Of a stretch of 53,605 nucleotides of DNA, positions 30,684-42,540 are shown piece by piece. The notes under the pieces were generated by a model. The model was not told the DNA's origin, made no database searches, and worked only from the letters and a program-made list of their open reading frames with translations. Position numbers and translations under genes: made by a program. This stretch comes from CAYWBW01 sp964456745 (GTDB lineage: Bacteria > Patescibacteriota > Gracilibacteria > GCA-2401425 > JAJOLG01): positions 1-53,605 of the forward strand of contig CAYWBW010000012.1 in NCBI GenBank assembly GCA_964456745.1, in the 5' to 3' direction. How positions within the stretch are numbered: the stretch's first letter is position 1; every line of letters begins with the position of its first letter.

Positions 30684-33393
30684 GAAAACCTTATTTACTA
30701 TAATTTCTTTTCTATTTCCAATTATAATTTTTTCAAGTTCTCCTTTTTCTGATATATCACCTAGTGATAAAAACTATAAAGCAGTAAATTATCTTTTTCA
30801 AAAAGGTGTTATTTGATGATATGCAGATTGAAGCTATAAACCAAACAGAGACGTAAACAGAGTTGAGGCACTTAAAATACTTCTTCTTTGAGCTCAAATA
30901 CCAGTAAACGAATCACATTTTGCTCTAAATTTTAAAGATACAGACTCAAATAGCTGGTATGCAAAATATCTTTCAGTGGGTCAAAATCTATGAATTATAA
31001 AATGATATAGTGATTGATTATTTAAACCAGATAACACTGTAAATCTAGCTGAAAGCTTAAAAATGTTGTTAAAAACTAATAATGTTTCATTTGAAGAAAC
31101 TGTTAACCAATCTCCTTTTTTAGATGTTCCAAAAGATGCTTGGTTTGCAGCCTATATGCAATATGCAAAAGTTAATTGAATATTAGACTATCCATCAAAT
31201 TGACTTGTTTATCCATGAAAAAAAATGAACAGAGCAGAGTTTGCTCAAATAATATACAAGTTTGCAAAAAACCAAGAAAAAAAATCAAACAATGAGCTAG
31301 CAGATATGTATCCAAATGATTTTGAATGAAAGAAAACCACTTCATGAGAACAATATTCTAACAACAAACTCACTGCTTCACATAGAAGTTTTCCAATAGG
31401 ATCTAGAGTAAAAGTCATGAATACTGATAATCTAAAATCAGTACTGGTCGTAATAAATGATAACAATCTTGATAATCCAGATAGAGAAATAAGGCTATCA
31501 AAAAAAGCCTTTTATTCAATTTCTGATATGGAAGCTGTACTTATTCCGATCAAGCTAACAAAACAAGATTGAGAAATTGAAATTGCAGAAGAAATACTTA
31601 AAAGCACTGACACATGCCAATATCCAGATCACACAAACAAAATAAATAAATGATTTTTTAATTTAATTAATCTTGAAAGTGAACTAGAAAGTGTATTTAG
31701 AGAAAATGAGATTTATAATATCAGATGAACAATTTGAGAAAATATAAAAGAAGTAACTGCATTTATTATTGAAGAAGATTGAAGCAAATCTCCTTTTTAT
31801 GCCTACGTAAAAAATTGATTCTTTAGTGTAGATGTTGACATGTGACCCTCGTGAGAAAAACAAATTTGAATTATTACATGAAAATCATGATCTTCTTATC
31901 TTTGAGACATTAACGTTGTAAAGATTACATGTGAACGAGAATATAAAACAAGTCACAAATCAGTTCCAAAAAACCTTTCATATAAAATAAAAAACAATGA
32001 CACATATTTCAAATGGGAATGAACATGAAGTTTGATCAGACTTGTGGTAAAACAATGAGATAATCAAGTGGTAAAATACATTAATAAAAAAGATAATTAT
32101 ATAAAATTAAATCCAATGTGGTTTAAAGGGTTTTCTCAATGAGAAGCATTTTTTCAAATATCACTTACAAATTCTTCTTCTCCAAATTCACTTGATCAAG
32201 ATTCTGCTTGGGCTATTTCACAAAATGAAAAAATTAATATTGTGAAACATCATTATTCACTTATAGATAATTCAATTATTGAGCCAAGCGAACAAATACA
32301 ATCAGTTTACAAATTTTGATGAAGCATAAGCATTAAAGCAATTGCAAAAAATGACATAAAAACTGAATCAGATATAATACTACCTAATAATAAAGTTGAA
32401 TCAGTGTTAATTGGAGCAAATAAGAAAATGATAAAAAATGATAATTGAGTAGAAATATTCCCAGTCCTTTCAGAATTTGAATTTTTATATAAGCCTAAGC
32501 AGCATTGAACTTATATAATTGAAATAAACCATTCATCATGAATCGCATGATTAAATATTCCTGTATATGAGCAATGATCCATACCTCTTATCCCAGATTA
32601 TAGAGACACAATTACAGAGCATGATAGATTAACTGAAATAAACTTATCAAATTATAGATCTCAAATGATTGGTCTGATAAATAAAGATAGGAAATTAGTT
32701 TGATTAAAAAGACTAATGCTAAATCCATCTCTTAATGAACTCGCTCAACAAAGAGCTAATTACATAGCAAATAATGATCACATTTCACATTGGACAAAAG
32801 AATGAAAAACTATCAACGACCTAAGATTTAATTTCTGAATTAAAAGCCAGGTATCTGAAAACATCGCAAGAGAGGCAAATGTTGAATACGCACACCTTTG
32901 ACTTATGAGATCTGCTGGTCATAGGAAGAATATTTTGGATGAAGACTGGAGCAGGCTTTGAGTTTGATTTTCAATAGATAAAGACTGATATCTTATTGTT
33001 GTGGAAGCATTTTCCTCATCTCCAATAGAAGAATATAATTTAGACTATCTTAGAACACAAATCACAGAAAGAATAAATCTAAAAAGAGCCGAACTCTTAG
33101 TGCCTAGTTCTATACTACATGCTATTTCACAAAACTGGACTGATCTAATGGTAGAAAAAAACTTTTTTGATTTTGAATGACCATGAGATGAATCATTTAA
33201 TGATGAGATCACAAACGCATGAATAAGAAATCAGGCCTGAACCTTTATTGTAGCACACTCAATATGGAAATGAATATTAGATGAAGTTGAAAGTCATGAA
33301 AGAATATATGATCCAATATGGGAGAAAATTTGAGTATGAATCAAGCAAGATCCTAATTGAATTATAAAAGTCACTGTAATCTATACAAGATAA
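30682..33393 (+). CDS. Secreted SLH / RlpA-like / CAP-domain cell-surface protein
   Basis: 903 residues with an N-terminal signal peptide (LFTIISFLFPIIIF). Three SLH repeats follow (residues ~22-190): ISPSDKNYKAVNYLFQKGVI ... YKPNRDVNRVEALKILL, then WYAKYLSVGQNLGIIKGYSD, then WFAAYMQYAKVNGI. An RlpA-like double-psi beta-barrel comes next (TTSGEQYSNNKLTASH, PIGSRVKVMN). A long Ig-like middle follows, and then a CAP/SCP-type domain (LINKDRKLVGLKRLMLNP, ANNDHISHW, VSENIAREA, HRKNILDEDWSRLGVGF) with a further CAP-like segment at the C-terminus. The protein is predicted to bind the cell envelope through SLH and carry peptidoglycan- or protein-directed activity. The stop overlaps the ATG of the next gene (TAATG). 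Confidence 0.85.
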
Positions 33394-34037
33394 TGAGTTT
33401 TCCAAAAAAGTATTTAGAAATCACAAATAAATATCCACATGTTCAAATCCTTATAGTAACAAAATACTTTAATCCAGAAGAAACAGAAAAAATTGCTAAA
33501 CTTATACAAGACAATAATTTAACAAATGTTTGTCTTGCTGAAAACAGAATTCAACAATCAATTGATAAAATAATAACATTAAATAAATTTAGATCATATT
33601 TTATCGGGCCGCTTCAAAGTAATAAAGTAAAAAAAGCAGTTGAAATTTTCGATGTCATTGAATCTGTTTCTAACTTAAAACTCGCAAAACAAATATCAAA
33701 AGAAGCAAAAAAACAGAATAAAATTCAAAACATTTATCTTCAAATAAATATATCATGAGAAGAGCAAAAATTTTGATTTAAGCCCTGAGATTTTTTCAAT
33801 TATTTCTGTGAAATTATAAAATTAAAAAATATTAATCCTATCTGAATAATGGCTATAGCTTCCAAATGAGAAGCTTTAAAAAACGAAGATGAATTTAAGA
33901 AAATGAAAATAACATTTGATAAATTAAAAAAAAAGTACAATAAAATAAAATACCTTTCAATGTGAATGTCGCAAGATTTTGAACTAGCTATTGCATGTTG
34001 AGCAAACGAAGTCAGGCTTTGAAAAATTCTTTTTTAA
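33393..34037 (+). CDS. YggS-family PLP homeostasis protein
   Basis: 214 residues. ILIVTKYFNPEETEKIAKLI places the PLP-binding Lys at ~24. It is followed by NVCLAENRIQQ, YFIGPLQSNKVKKAVEIFDV, ESVSNLKLAKQIS, YLQINISGEEQKFGFKP, GIMAIAS and LSMGMSQDFELAIACGANEVRLG, the alanine-racemase-like barrel of YggS/PROSC. These proteins bind PLP and buffer its free concentration. The ATG overlaps the stop of the SLH/CAP gene by one base. The 3' end is 33 bases from the convergent Rel gene. Confidence 0.93.
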
Positions 34038-34070
34038 TTATGATTTTACAAAAACATTCTATTATATTAT

Positions 34071-36350
34071 CTATTTTCTCAAAGAATTTCTAAAATCAAA
34101 ATATTCAAATATTATTAAAAAATACATAAATAAAGATATTCAAATAAATACTACTCAGTTAAAATGTGTTTGAAAATAAACATTTTGCCATATTGCTATT
34201 CAAAGAATTATTGTATTTAAAACAAATATAATAGACCAATATTTTTTATAATTAAAAATATCTTCTAGTGTAATTTTTGCATTACACTTTAAAAAATACA
34301 AGATAACAGTAAGAGATACAAAAGATATTACAATAGGTAAACTAGTTATTACACTATTTCAAAGTCATTCTTTCGCATGCGCAAAAGAAATAAGAAAAGG
34401 ACTTAAGACAACAAAAATAGCAAAGAAAGATAATACAAAATAAAACATCACAAGCCTAAAAGGCATTCATCTTTTTAAACTACTTACGTTTGGAAGTCTT
34501 TTAATTTCAGAAATCATATATTGCAAATGCGACAAATCATCTACATAAAAAACAATTTCATAATGATCTTCTTTGGTTATGAAAGAATATATTTTTGTAT
34601 TTAATTTATAAAAAAGCTCAACTATTAAAACTCTAGTTTTAAAATCCATAACTTTTAGATACACATCAATCTCTGCTTTCTTTTGTACATTTTTTAAATA
34701 ATAAGTTCAGGATAAATATAAAACAATATCATTTGTATTTAGTGTTCAATCTCAAATTTGTTGATAGATATCACTCAAATTTCCTACTTTACAATATTTT
34801 TTTAACAAAAATCTAGCTTTTTTAGACATCTCTTCCAAAGATTTTACTCACAAAGAAGAAAGTGCTTTGTTTAATAAAAACACTCAAAGGCTTATTCTAA
34901 CATCTCATCATTGTGATCTAAAAAGCTCTTTAATCTTTTCAAACGCAGTATTGGTCTTCAGATCATCAATATATGAAATCTTAAAATTAGTATTTTTACT
35001 ATCAGTTTTGATTATATTCACAACATCTCCATCTTTTAGCACATGTATCGGATTATCAACAAATACCTTATTAACATAAGATCAATTAAAACAATCTCAC
35101 AAACTTTGATCAATTTTATATGCAAAATCCAATATAGTGGCATCTTTTGGTAAATTAACTCATTTTCATTTTGGTGAATAGCAAACAATTCGATTAGATA
35201 AAATCTCATTTTTAAATTTTTCCAAATACAAATTTCAATCAGAATTCTTATTTTGAATATCTAATATTTCTTTTATTCATTCTGAAAGTCATCAAAATTT
35301 TGCATGTTTTTTCTTGTAAAGAAAATGAGAAGCAAGTCAATATTTATTTAACTGAGTCATCTCTTTTGTTTGGATTTGAAACTCAATTAAATCTCAATCC
35401 AAATCAAAACATGTAGTATGAATACTTTGATATCCATTATTCTTTGGAGAAGAAATGTAGTCTTTAAATCTGTCATACTTAGCTTTAAAAATAGAATGTA
35501 TTATTCATAAAACAGTATAAGATTCAACCTGTGACTCAGTAATCACACGGATAGCAATAAGATCAGATATATCATTAATTGATATATTTCTATCTCTCAT
35601 CTTATTATATATGGAATAAAAACTCTTAGCTCTTCAAGAAATTGAAATTCTGATATTTAATTTTTCAGCTTCATAAATCACTTTTTCTTTTATCTGATCT
35701 ATTTTATCATTAAATAATAAAATATTTTTTCAATATTGCTCATATAAATTATCATAACTCTTTGAATCAATATATTTAAAACACTTATTTTCAAGCTCTC
35801 AGATAAACTCTCATATAGATAACAAGTCAATAATTGGAACATAAACATCAATAATCCCCTGTGCAATCTCTTTTCTTTTATTTTCCTCTACATTTTCCAA
35901 GACATCAACATTGTCTATTATCTCAGAAATTTTTACAAAAATTATCCTCAGATCATCCAATGCTCAAACAAAAAATTTCTTAAGATGTTCGTTGTTAAGA
36001 TTTTCATTTACACAAAGTTCATATACACTTGGAAGATTATTTACTCACTCTACAATGCTAGAAACCTCTAAACCAAACTGCTTAACAATATCACTTTTAA
36101 TATCTGGGTTAAATGTAATTGTATCATGAATTAAAGCACTTACAATAATACTATCATTAACATGAAGTCTACAAACATTCCTAGCAACACAAACAGCATG
36201 GACAATAAAATAATCTCAATAAAGCCTTTTTTCTTCTCATAAAATTTCTTTCGCAAAACTATATGCTCTACGAAGTAATTTTTCGTCAAAAGCAGGGTTA
36301 AACTCTTGAATGTTTTCAAGAAGCTCTCAAAATAGCTTGTCGGCTACCAT
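34071..36350 (-). CDS. rel: Long Rel protein fused to four C-terminal membrane helices
   Basis: 759 residues. Domains: HD-type region (~20-180; ALIHDTITFNPD at 72-83, where the usual HD-ED motif has lost the ED); RelA/SpoT synthetase (~239-350; GRAKSFYSIYNKM, DRFKDYISSPKNNGYQSIH, and EFQIQT where the usual EIQIRT has lost its Arg); TGS (~385-445; NLPKDATILDFAYKI); a helical linker; and an ACT domain (~560-630; VMDFKTRVLIVELFYKLNT). Four hydrophobic segments follow, e.g. LVMFYFVLSFFAIFVVL and WSIIFVLNTIILGIAI. The junction is LKR-G-MPF, where G is a TGA codon (34467-34469). Under the standard code that would be a stop followed by a new ATG. Hydrolase activity looks lost. Synthetase activity is probable. 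The membrane anchoring is unlike any Rel I know. Confidence 0.88.
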
Positions 36351-36482
36351 AAATATTGTTTTTTTTGTACAATAATAAATTAGTTGTAAATGATGTATTT
36401 GTCAAGTAGGGATGTTGCATTGAAAGATTATGCTGATTTAAAATCATGCCCCTATTTCCACCATTCTGTCAATATCATAATC

Positions 36483-36511
36483 TTAACTTTTTATCCATTT
36501 TATGCTAAAAT
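36483..36511 (+). promoter_or_regulatory. Promoter for 1202-residue surface protein
   Basis: TTAACT (36483-36488), a 17-base spacer and TAAAAT (36506-36511), with TG at an extended -10 position (tatgcTAAAAT). It ends 20 bases before the ATG at 36532. Confidence 0.5.
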
Positions 36512-36531
36512 TACTAGAAATAAAAAAATAA

Positions 36532-39500
36532 ATGAAAAAAAATCAAAATCAAAATATGGCTTTAGCCTACTTTATATTTCAAAAATCTCTAAGTTTTTTC
36601 TTAGCTTTTTTATTGTTTTTCTATCCTACATTTAACTCCATTAGCAGTCTTAGTTCTAATATTATTAGACAAATATATGCAGATGATGTAACAAATATAT
36701 TTGGCGACTCTGCTCCATGATGAGTTAGTCAAACTTCAATTGGTGGATGACAATGAGGTGGGTGAAGCGCAAATCAAAACAATACGATATGTGAATACAA
36801 CTGATACTACCCAACATTAACATTAGCTAGAGAGGAAGCAATAAGAGAATGTGCACCAGAAGAATTAAATGCATATCAGACAGATATAGATTCTCATCTC
36901 ATAGAAGGGGAAAATTGTTTTGAGCTAGTTTATGCATGATGTATGTCACCACCTCCTCCAGAACCGGAGCCTGTTATTCAAGTACAGCAAGAAACTCAAC
37001 AAGAAGAAGATCCAGCTCCAAGTGGATGAGATATAAACTATGAAGACTGATGAGAACCTGAATGTCCAGAATGATGACTACTTGAAGCATATTGAACAAC
37101 AACTCCTTGAGATTGTGATGCTTATTTTTCTCCTGTTATAGGTCAGAGTGTTGCTGCTACTAGTTTGGCATTGCAGAATATGGAAGCTGGTGTAGTGGAT
37201 GTTACAAGTACAGCTCTTGCACCAGGAGCTGGTTATAATCCAGAAGGTCAATTAGTTACTCCAATTATAAATTATGATGGAAGTCTTCCTGATACACAAA
37301 TACCTGGTCTTTCATTAGCTCCAGAACCATTAATGCCTGCTCCTATTATTGGCTTTGACCCTGCTCCTGTTGCTGCTCCAATTATTGGTTTTAATAATAT
37401 CACTGCTCCAACTAAGGCGGAAATAAATGCTCTTCCTTCAGCAGAACAGATTGTTGCAACAACTACTGAAATTGTGCCAGATATTCTTGATACACCTCCT
37501 CTTTCTATTCCTGTTACTCTTCCTTCAGAAGAACAGATTGTTGCAACAACTACTGAAATTGTGCCAGATATTCTTGATACACCTCCTCTTTCTATTCCTG
37601 TTGCTGTAGATCCTTGAGCTAATTATCCACTTCAAATGGATACATCATTATCCAATACTACCACACAATCACCAGGAGTGACAAATACTACACTTACCCC
37701 TGCCAACCAAACGGAATCCAATAGTGTTTATGAAGCATTAACAAGTGGAGCTGAACATTATGAAACACAATTAACCGCAGGACAAAATGCTGGTGAAACT
37801 ATTGTAAACGACACAACCAGCACCGCTGATCCAACTACAACATCAGCACCCAACCAATTGGCTCAACAAGCTCAAACTGAATTAACACAACAAAATACAC
37901 AAGCTTCACAGGACCTAAATGCAGGTGCAGAAAACCCCTTAGCAGAAACTACTGAAACTTTAAATGATTTATCATGACCCCCTCAAGAAAATTCAAATGC
38001 CTGACAAGTCCAAACCACTAATGCATGACAACAAGATACGAATCCAGATGATACTACTTCTTCGACCAATATTGACAATTGAATCGGTGCTTCTGATAGC
38101 ACTGATACACTTATTGACATTACTGAGACTGAGACGTTTAATAATATTTCTGATTGGTTTGAAGATACTTTTGGGGGTTCTTCTGATAATCAAACTAACA
38201 ATACTTCAGAATCAAATAATACAAATGAAAATAACGCATCAGATCAAGCAGATTCCAGAATTGGTGAAGGCACACGAAATAGTGAAGACCTCAGTCAATC
38301 TGATGACGAATCAGGTACAAATTACCTTGAATCTAACGATAAACACGGCCGAGCACTCCTAGCTTGAGCATCTCAATGAATATCACATGCCATGGCTTGT
38401 GCGAATCAACCATGATGTAATACAGTTAAAACATGACTAACTACAGCAGTAGCCGGAGTTGCATGAAGCTATCTTTGAGAAGCTGTGTCAAATATCACAA
38501 TATCATCGCCAACATGAGGTGGTGGTGCAGAAGTATGAGCAAGTTCAATAGATTATTGATCAACAAGTCAATGATGATGAGAATGATGATGAGGCTCTTC
38601 AGATTCCGCCTCTCCAATGTGAAGTGCAATTTGATCAGCTGCATTTGCATGAATAGTTGCTTACGCCTGATGTTCTAGTCATGACACATCAGATCTTACA
38701 GAAGAAGAGCAACAAAATGCTGAATCTAATTGTAAATCAGGTGCAGCATGGAGTGCTTGAACATCTATAGCAACAACATATCTTGTTTCAGAATATTGAA
38801 ACACAGCATGAACTGCAATCGCAGACTATACATGAATTGATGGATCTTCGATTGGCTTAGACAGCTCAGCTGTTTGATGAACTGTGGTAGGCTGATTAAT
38901 TGCATGATTTGCAACCTTACTACAATGATGAAGTCCAAAGCAAGCAGGTATGGCAGTTGCTAAAGCAATTGTTACTCAAATAGTTACAAAAGTAATTGTA
39001 AATTATCTTGTTAGTCAATGAGCACTCATGGCAGCCTCTATGGCACTATGAGCGGCAACATTTTGAATCTGACTAGTAGTATGACTTATAATATCAGCTC
39101 TTATGGACTGTCCGTATTACTATGTCGTACTTCCTTGATGATGAGTTGCTTTCCAGTGAGCATTTTTAGTCTGAACAATAAGCGAGAAATCAAAACGTGA
39201 TTCTTATGAGGCAATATCACCAAGAACAATTACATCCAGTCTTCAATGAAAAAGTAAATGAGAAGTAAGAATAAAAATTACAGAAGAAACCAATGAAGAT
39301 TTATTCCTAGATTCAGCGTCAATTATGAAAATTAGTCACAATAAATATGAAGAAGTAATTATTGGAAATGACGGCCAAGTAGCAGTCATAGAACACCCTA
39401 GAGCTCTAAACATAGTAAGAGATGAATATTGAGAAGTAGAAATAAACAATTGAAAATCAACTATTAATTGAAAATCAGAAATTGAGAATTGATTAAAAAT

Positions 39501-40140
39501 TGAAAATTGAAAACTAATAATTGATTCTGGTCCTATGGCAATAAATTTACCAAAAATTGAAAAAGAAACAGAACTTATATTCTTATGATGAATTAATTCA
39601 AACAAATTATTTCAAACTGCTACAACAGAAAGAAAAAGGGAAATATGAGAAACACCTGACTGGGTCAAGGATCCATTATACTTCTTATTGGATAAAGTAT
39701 GATTTCTCTCAAGCTTTATTGAAGATAAGATTGATGACTTTGAATGAATCACTCTTGAATCTTGTAACATTAATGATATTTGAGAATGTGATTGGGAAAA
39801 AGAGCAGGTAATAATTACCTACCCTCAACAAAAAAGAGTATTCACGCTATGAAAAAACCTTATTTGAAAAAACTTGAGATTGAGATACAACTCTGACGTG
39901 GTAGAGATGACTAACATGTGGTATGATGACAGAATTGAAGAAAATGAAAAACAAATTAATATTAAGGAAATTAAAGCTAAAAATACTCCACTAAGCTTAG
40001 AAAACACGGACTCAAAATACATGGTATTCAGTCAATGAGATGATTACACTTTAATCTTTGATATAAGCTCTAATGCTTGAAATACAATAAACACTTACTT
40101 TTTAAAAACAAATTGATATTATCATCCGAAAGGAATATAA
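36532..40140 (+). CDS. Very large Gly-rich surface/membrane protein
   Basis: 1202 residues. An N-terminal hydrophobic signal (SLSFFLAFLLFFYPTF) is followed by a Gly/Trp/Cys-containing region, then a Pro/Ala/Thr-rich stalk with a 29-residue tandem duplication (37432-37605) and a Thr/Asn/Gln-rich low-complexity part. From ~600 to 890 there is a Gly- and Ala-rich hydrophobic region (GLTTAVAGVAGSYLG, GGTVVGGLIAGFATLLQGG, SMALGAATFGIGLVVGLII), broken by a TGA-run coding a Gly-rich GGGEGGGG linker and several Cys. The C-terminal ~300 residues are a soluble beta-type domain carrying an AT-rich repeat insert (NGKSTINGKSEIENG). I recognise no family. The layout suggests a secreted protein with a membrane-inserting middle, such as an adhesin or toxin-like effector, but that is inference. 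Confidence 0.7.
37432..37605 (+). repeat. 87-bp direct tandem duplication
   Basis: Two nearly identical 87-bp units (37432-37518 and 37519-37605) differing at only a few bases, encoding LPSxEQIVATTTEIVPDIL then DTPPLSIPV twice. The identity points to a recent duplication. The 29-codon length is the same as that of the stalk repeats in the 564-residue protein. Confidence 0.9.
39448..39524. repeat. 'attgaaaa' AT-rich repeat inside surface protein
   Basis: Diverged tandem units of attgaaaatc, attgagaattg and attgaaaa encode NGKSTINGKSEIENGLKIENG. The same word family occurs in aroE (30169-30204) and, in the opposite orientation, in folP (19045-19091). Confidence 0.75.
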
Positions 40141-40198
40141 TGCTTAAGTAAAAGTATTTAGATAGTATTTATTGTTAAATTTTTAAATTCACCCCCTC

Positions 40199-41125
40199 AT
40201 GCACAAAGAAATAATATGAGAGGCCTGGGACATTACTAGTAAAAACAAGAAGAAACTTTTTAAATATTGATTTTTTCCTAGTCTTTTTACAGTTATCATA
40301 TGAGTCATATATATCTCTTATCAGATCCAAGCTTTTAATCACTATTCAATATTGTGAGAGTGAGATATAGATTTTCTTGGGATAGTTGATACTGCCTGGA
40401 CTTGGATAAAACTTCATGCTGGTCTTACCTCATTTTTGGTATTTCTATCTTTTTTCTGTACTTTAATGTATTTCTTCTCCCCTATCATATGTGAAGCTGC
40501 TCTAGTTCATTATATTGCTCAAATCAAATTATGAAAAGAAGCCAGATGATGAATAGCAGTTGCCTTTGATAAATTCTTTCATTTACTTGAATTTTCAGCT
40601 CTTCTTAGCCCACTTTCTTTTATAGCTTTTTTTACAGAATCCAGCTTTGTAATAAGAAACTATTGAATATGAACTTGGCTAGTATTTATTCCGTTTTTCA
40701 CACTCATGCTTCTTTCTTGAATAATTGTTACATTTTTATTTTCTTTTACTCAACAATTCATAATTTTAGAAAATAAAGACATGATCTGATGAATAAAAAA
40801 TTCTTCAAAACTAGTTTTATGAAATATCAAACACAATTTTTTCCTTTGGGGAATCATGCTTATTATTATTGTAAGAATACTATTAAATATAGTACTAATA
40901 CTCCTTATTCCAGTAATCGTTATTTTCATAACACAGCTATTTACCAGTTTTGCACTAATATGACTTTGACTAACTATGTGACTAATAGTCTGAGCGATGC
41001 TTATATGATCATCTGCATATTTACTAGCTGGATTCACAATATTTACCTCTGCAGTTTGGACTATTGCTTTTATCACTTTTAGAAAAAGTGAAATTGAAAA
41101 CAATATTAAAGTGTCGGATTATTAA
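40199..41125 (+). CDS. Polytopic membrane protein, about six helices
   Basis: 308 residues with hydrophobic segments at roughly 22-45 (FTVIIGVIYISYQI), 70-105 (TSFLVFLSFFCTLMYFFSP), 130-150, 160-190 (LVFIPFFTLMLLSGIIVTFL), 212-250 (IMLIIIVRILLNIVLILLI) and 255-295. The short cytoplasmic N-terminus (MHKEIIGEAWDIT) and the DMIGGIKNSSKLVLGNI stretch between helices resemble the predicted pattern of uncharacterised bacterial membrane proteins found in many CPR genomes. No transport or enzyme motif is seen. It starts 58 bases after the large surface protein, so it could be part of the same transcript, and its stop overlaps the convergent trpCF end by four bases. Confidence 0.75.
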
Positions 41126-42528
41126 ACTCTTAAATTAACAAACAAACTGCTAAGCTTCTTTTTAGATTTTTTCCCAGGCTTTTGCTCAACTCAAGAAGAC
41201 ACATCGATAATATCTGCAAACTCTCTAGCTTCTAAAATATTGTCAGGATTTACTCATCAAGCTAATACGATATCATGCTTTCTGAGTCACTTCTTTATAA
41301 TATAAGACCAATCAAAACTCTTGCCTGTTCATCACTTCAAATTATCAGAATAAGTATCAAGTAAAATTTTATCACATGAATTAGGCAAATTATCTAAATC
41401 CTCCTTTGTTTTAACTCAAATAACTTTCCATATTGGCTTATCAGAAAGCTCTCTTAATTTTTCAATATAATCACCATCTTCATCTCAATGCAATTGCACA
41501 ATATCAATAAATTTTAAAAACTCCTTCAAGATTTTTAAATCTTCATCAACGAATACTCAAACAACTTTTACATTAGGATCTTGATTTTTCACAAAATCAT
41601 AAAGCTTATTTAAAAAAGCTAAACCAACCCTTCTTTTTGATGGAGCAAGTATTACTCATAAATATGAAGCTCAATAGTACATTGCCATTTGAGCATCTTT
41701 TATATTTGTAATTCAGCAAATTTTTACTTCAGGCAATCATGATAGCTCATAAATCTTATCATCTGGACTAATATCTCAAATTATACTTGATCAAACCAAT
41801 ATTCAATCAACAAGTCATCTTAATGAAAGCAAATCAGAAGCTGACTTTATACCACTCTCTGAAATTATTATCAAATCATCTAATCATTTTTTTTTCTCAA
41901 CAATGTCAGATAGCACACTAACTAAAGCAGAAGTATTTTGAATATCTGTTTTAAAAGTACTCAAGTTTCTATTATTTATTCAAATGATTTTTAAACCTTT
42001 AATTTTTAAAACTTTTTTTAATTCAGTTTCATCATGAACTTCAAAAATAGCATTTAATCCTAAGCTCAATGCAAGATCATAAAATTCCTGCATCTGGTCA
42101 ACATCTAACACAGATGCTATAAGCAGTATTGCATCAGATCAATAATATCTAGCTTTGTAAATCTGATACTGACTTATGATAAAATCTTTACATAAAATCG
42201 GTAAATTTGTATTTTTCCTAACAATGCTTAAATTTTCAAATGATCAAAAGAAAAAATTTTCATCTGTTAAAACTGAAATGCAACTAGCATATCTTCTATA
42301 AAGTTTAGTAGTAGCCTCAACATCCAAATCTTCTTTAATGGTTCATGCAGAAGGACTCCCTTTTTTTACCTCTGCAATTAAGGATATATCTAATTTTCAT
42401 TTTATAGCTGAGACAAAATCTCTGGTGCTTTTTTTACAGTTTTTTTTATAGAATTCTAAAGATAGCTCCTTACTCTGAGAAGCAATTTCCTCCCGTTTAT
42501 GATTTATAATTTTTTCTAAAATATTCAT
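41122..42528 (-). CDS. trpCF: Fused indole-3-glycerol-phosphate synthase / phosphoribosylanthranilate isomerase
   Basis: 468 residues. The first ~260 form TrpC: ISLIAEVKKGSPSAGTI (catalytic Lys), LYRRYASCISVLTDENFF, NLPILCKDFIISQYQI, DAILLIASVL, LGLNAIFEVHDETEL, GINNRNLSTFKTD and IISESGIKSASD. The rest is TrpF: EVKICGITNIKDAQMAMYYG (catalytic Cys), LGVILAPSKRRVG, VVGVFVDEDL, IVQLHGDEDGDYIEKL, LLDTYSDNLKGGTGKSFDWS and VLAGGVNPDNILEA. The fusion, in this order, also occurs in enterobacteria. It performs two consecutive tryptophan steps. No other trp gene is present here, which is odd for a reduced organism; it may act in an incomplete or salvage pathway. Confidence 0.95.
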
Positions 42529-42540
42529 AAAATCTTTTCC

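Noticed and set aside
34038..34173. Short plus-strand ORFs after the YggS gene
   Set aside because: They overlap the membrane helices of Rel on the other strand and have no domain or start signal.
34866..36129. Plus-strand ORFs within the Rel gene
   Set aside because: Reverse-strand shadows of a strongly conserved Rel reading frame.
37427..37609. Alternative-frame Leu-rich ORF in the duplicated segment
   Set aside because: It arises from the 87-bp tandem duplication read out of frame; the continuous 1202-codon frame explains the sequence.
40750..41103. Minus-strand ORF over the six-helix membrane protein
   Set aside because: Shadow frame; the plus-strand frame shows consistent hydrophobic periodicity and TGA glycines.
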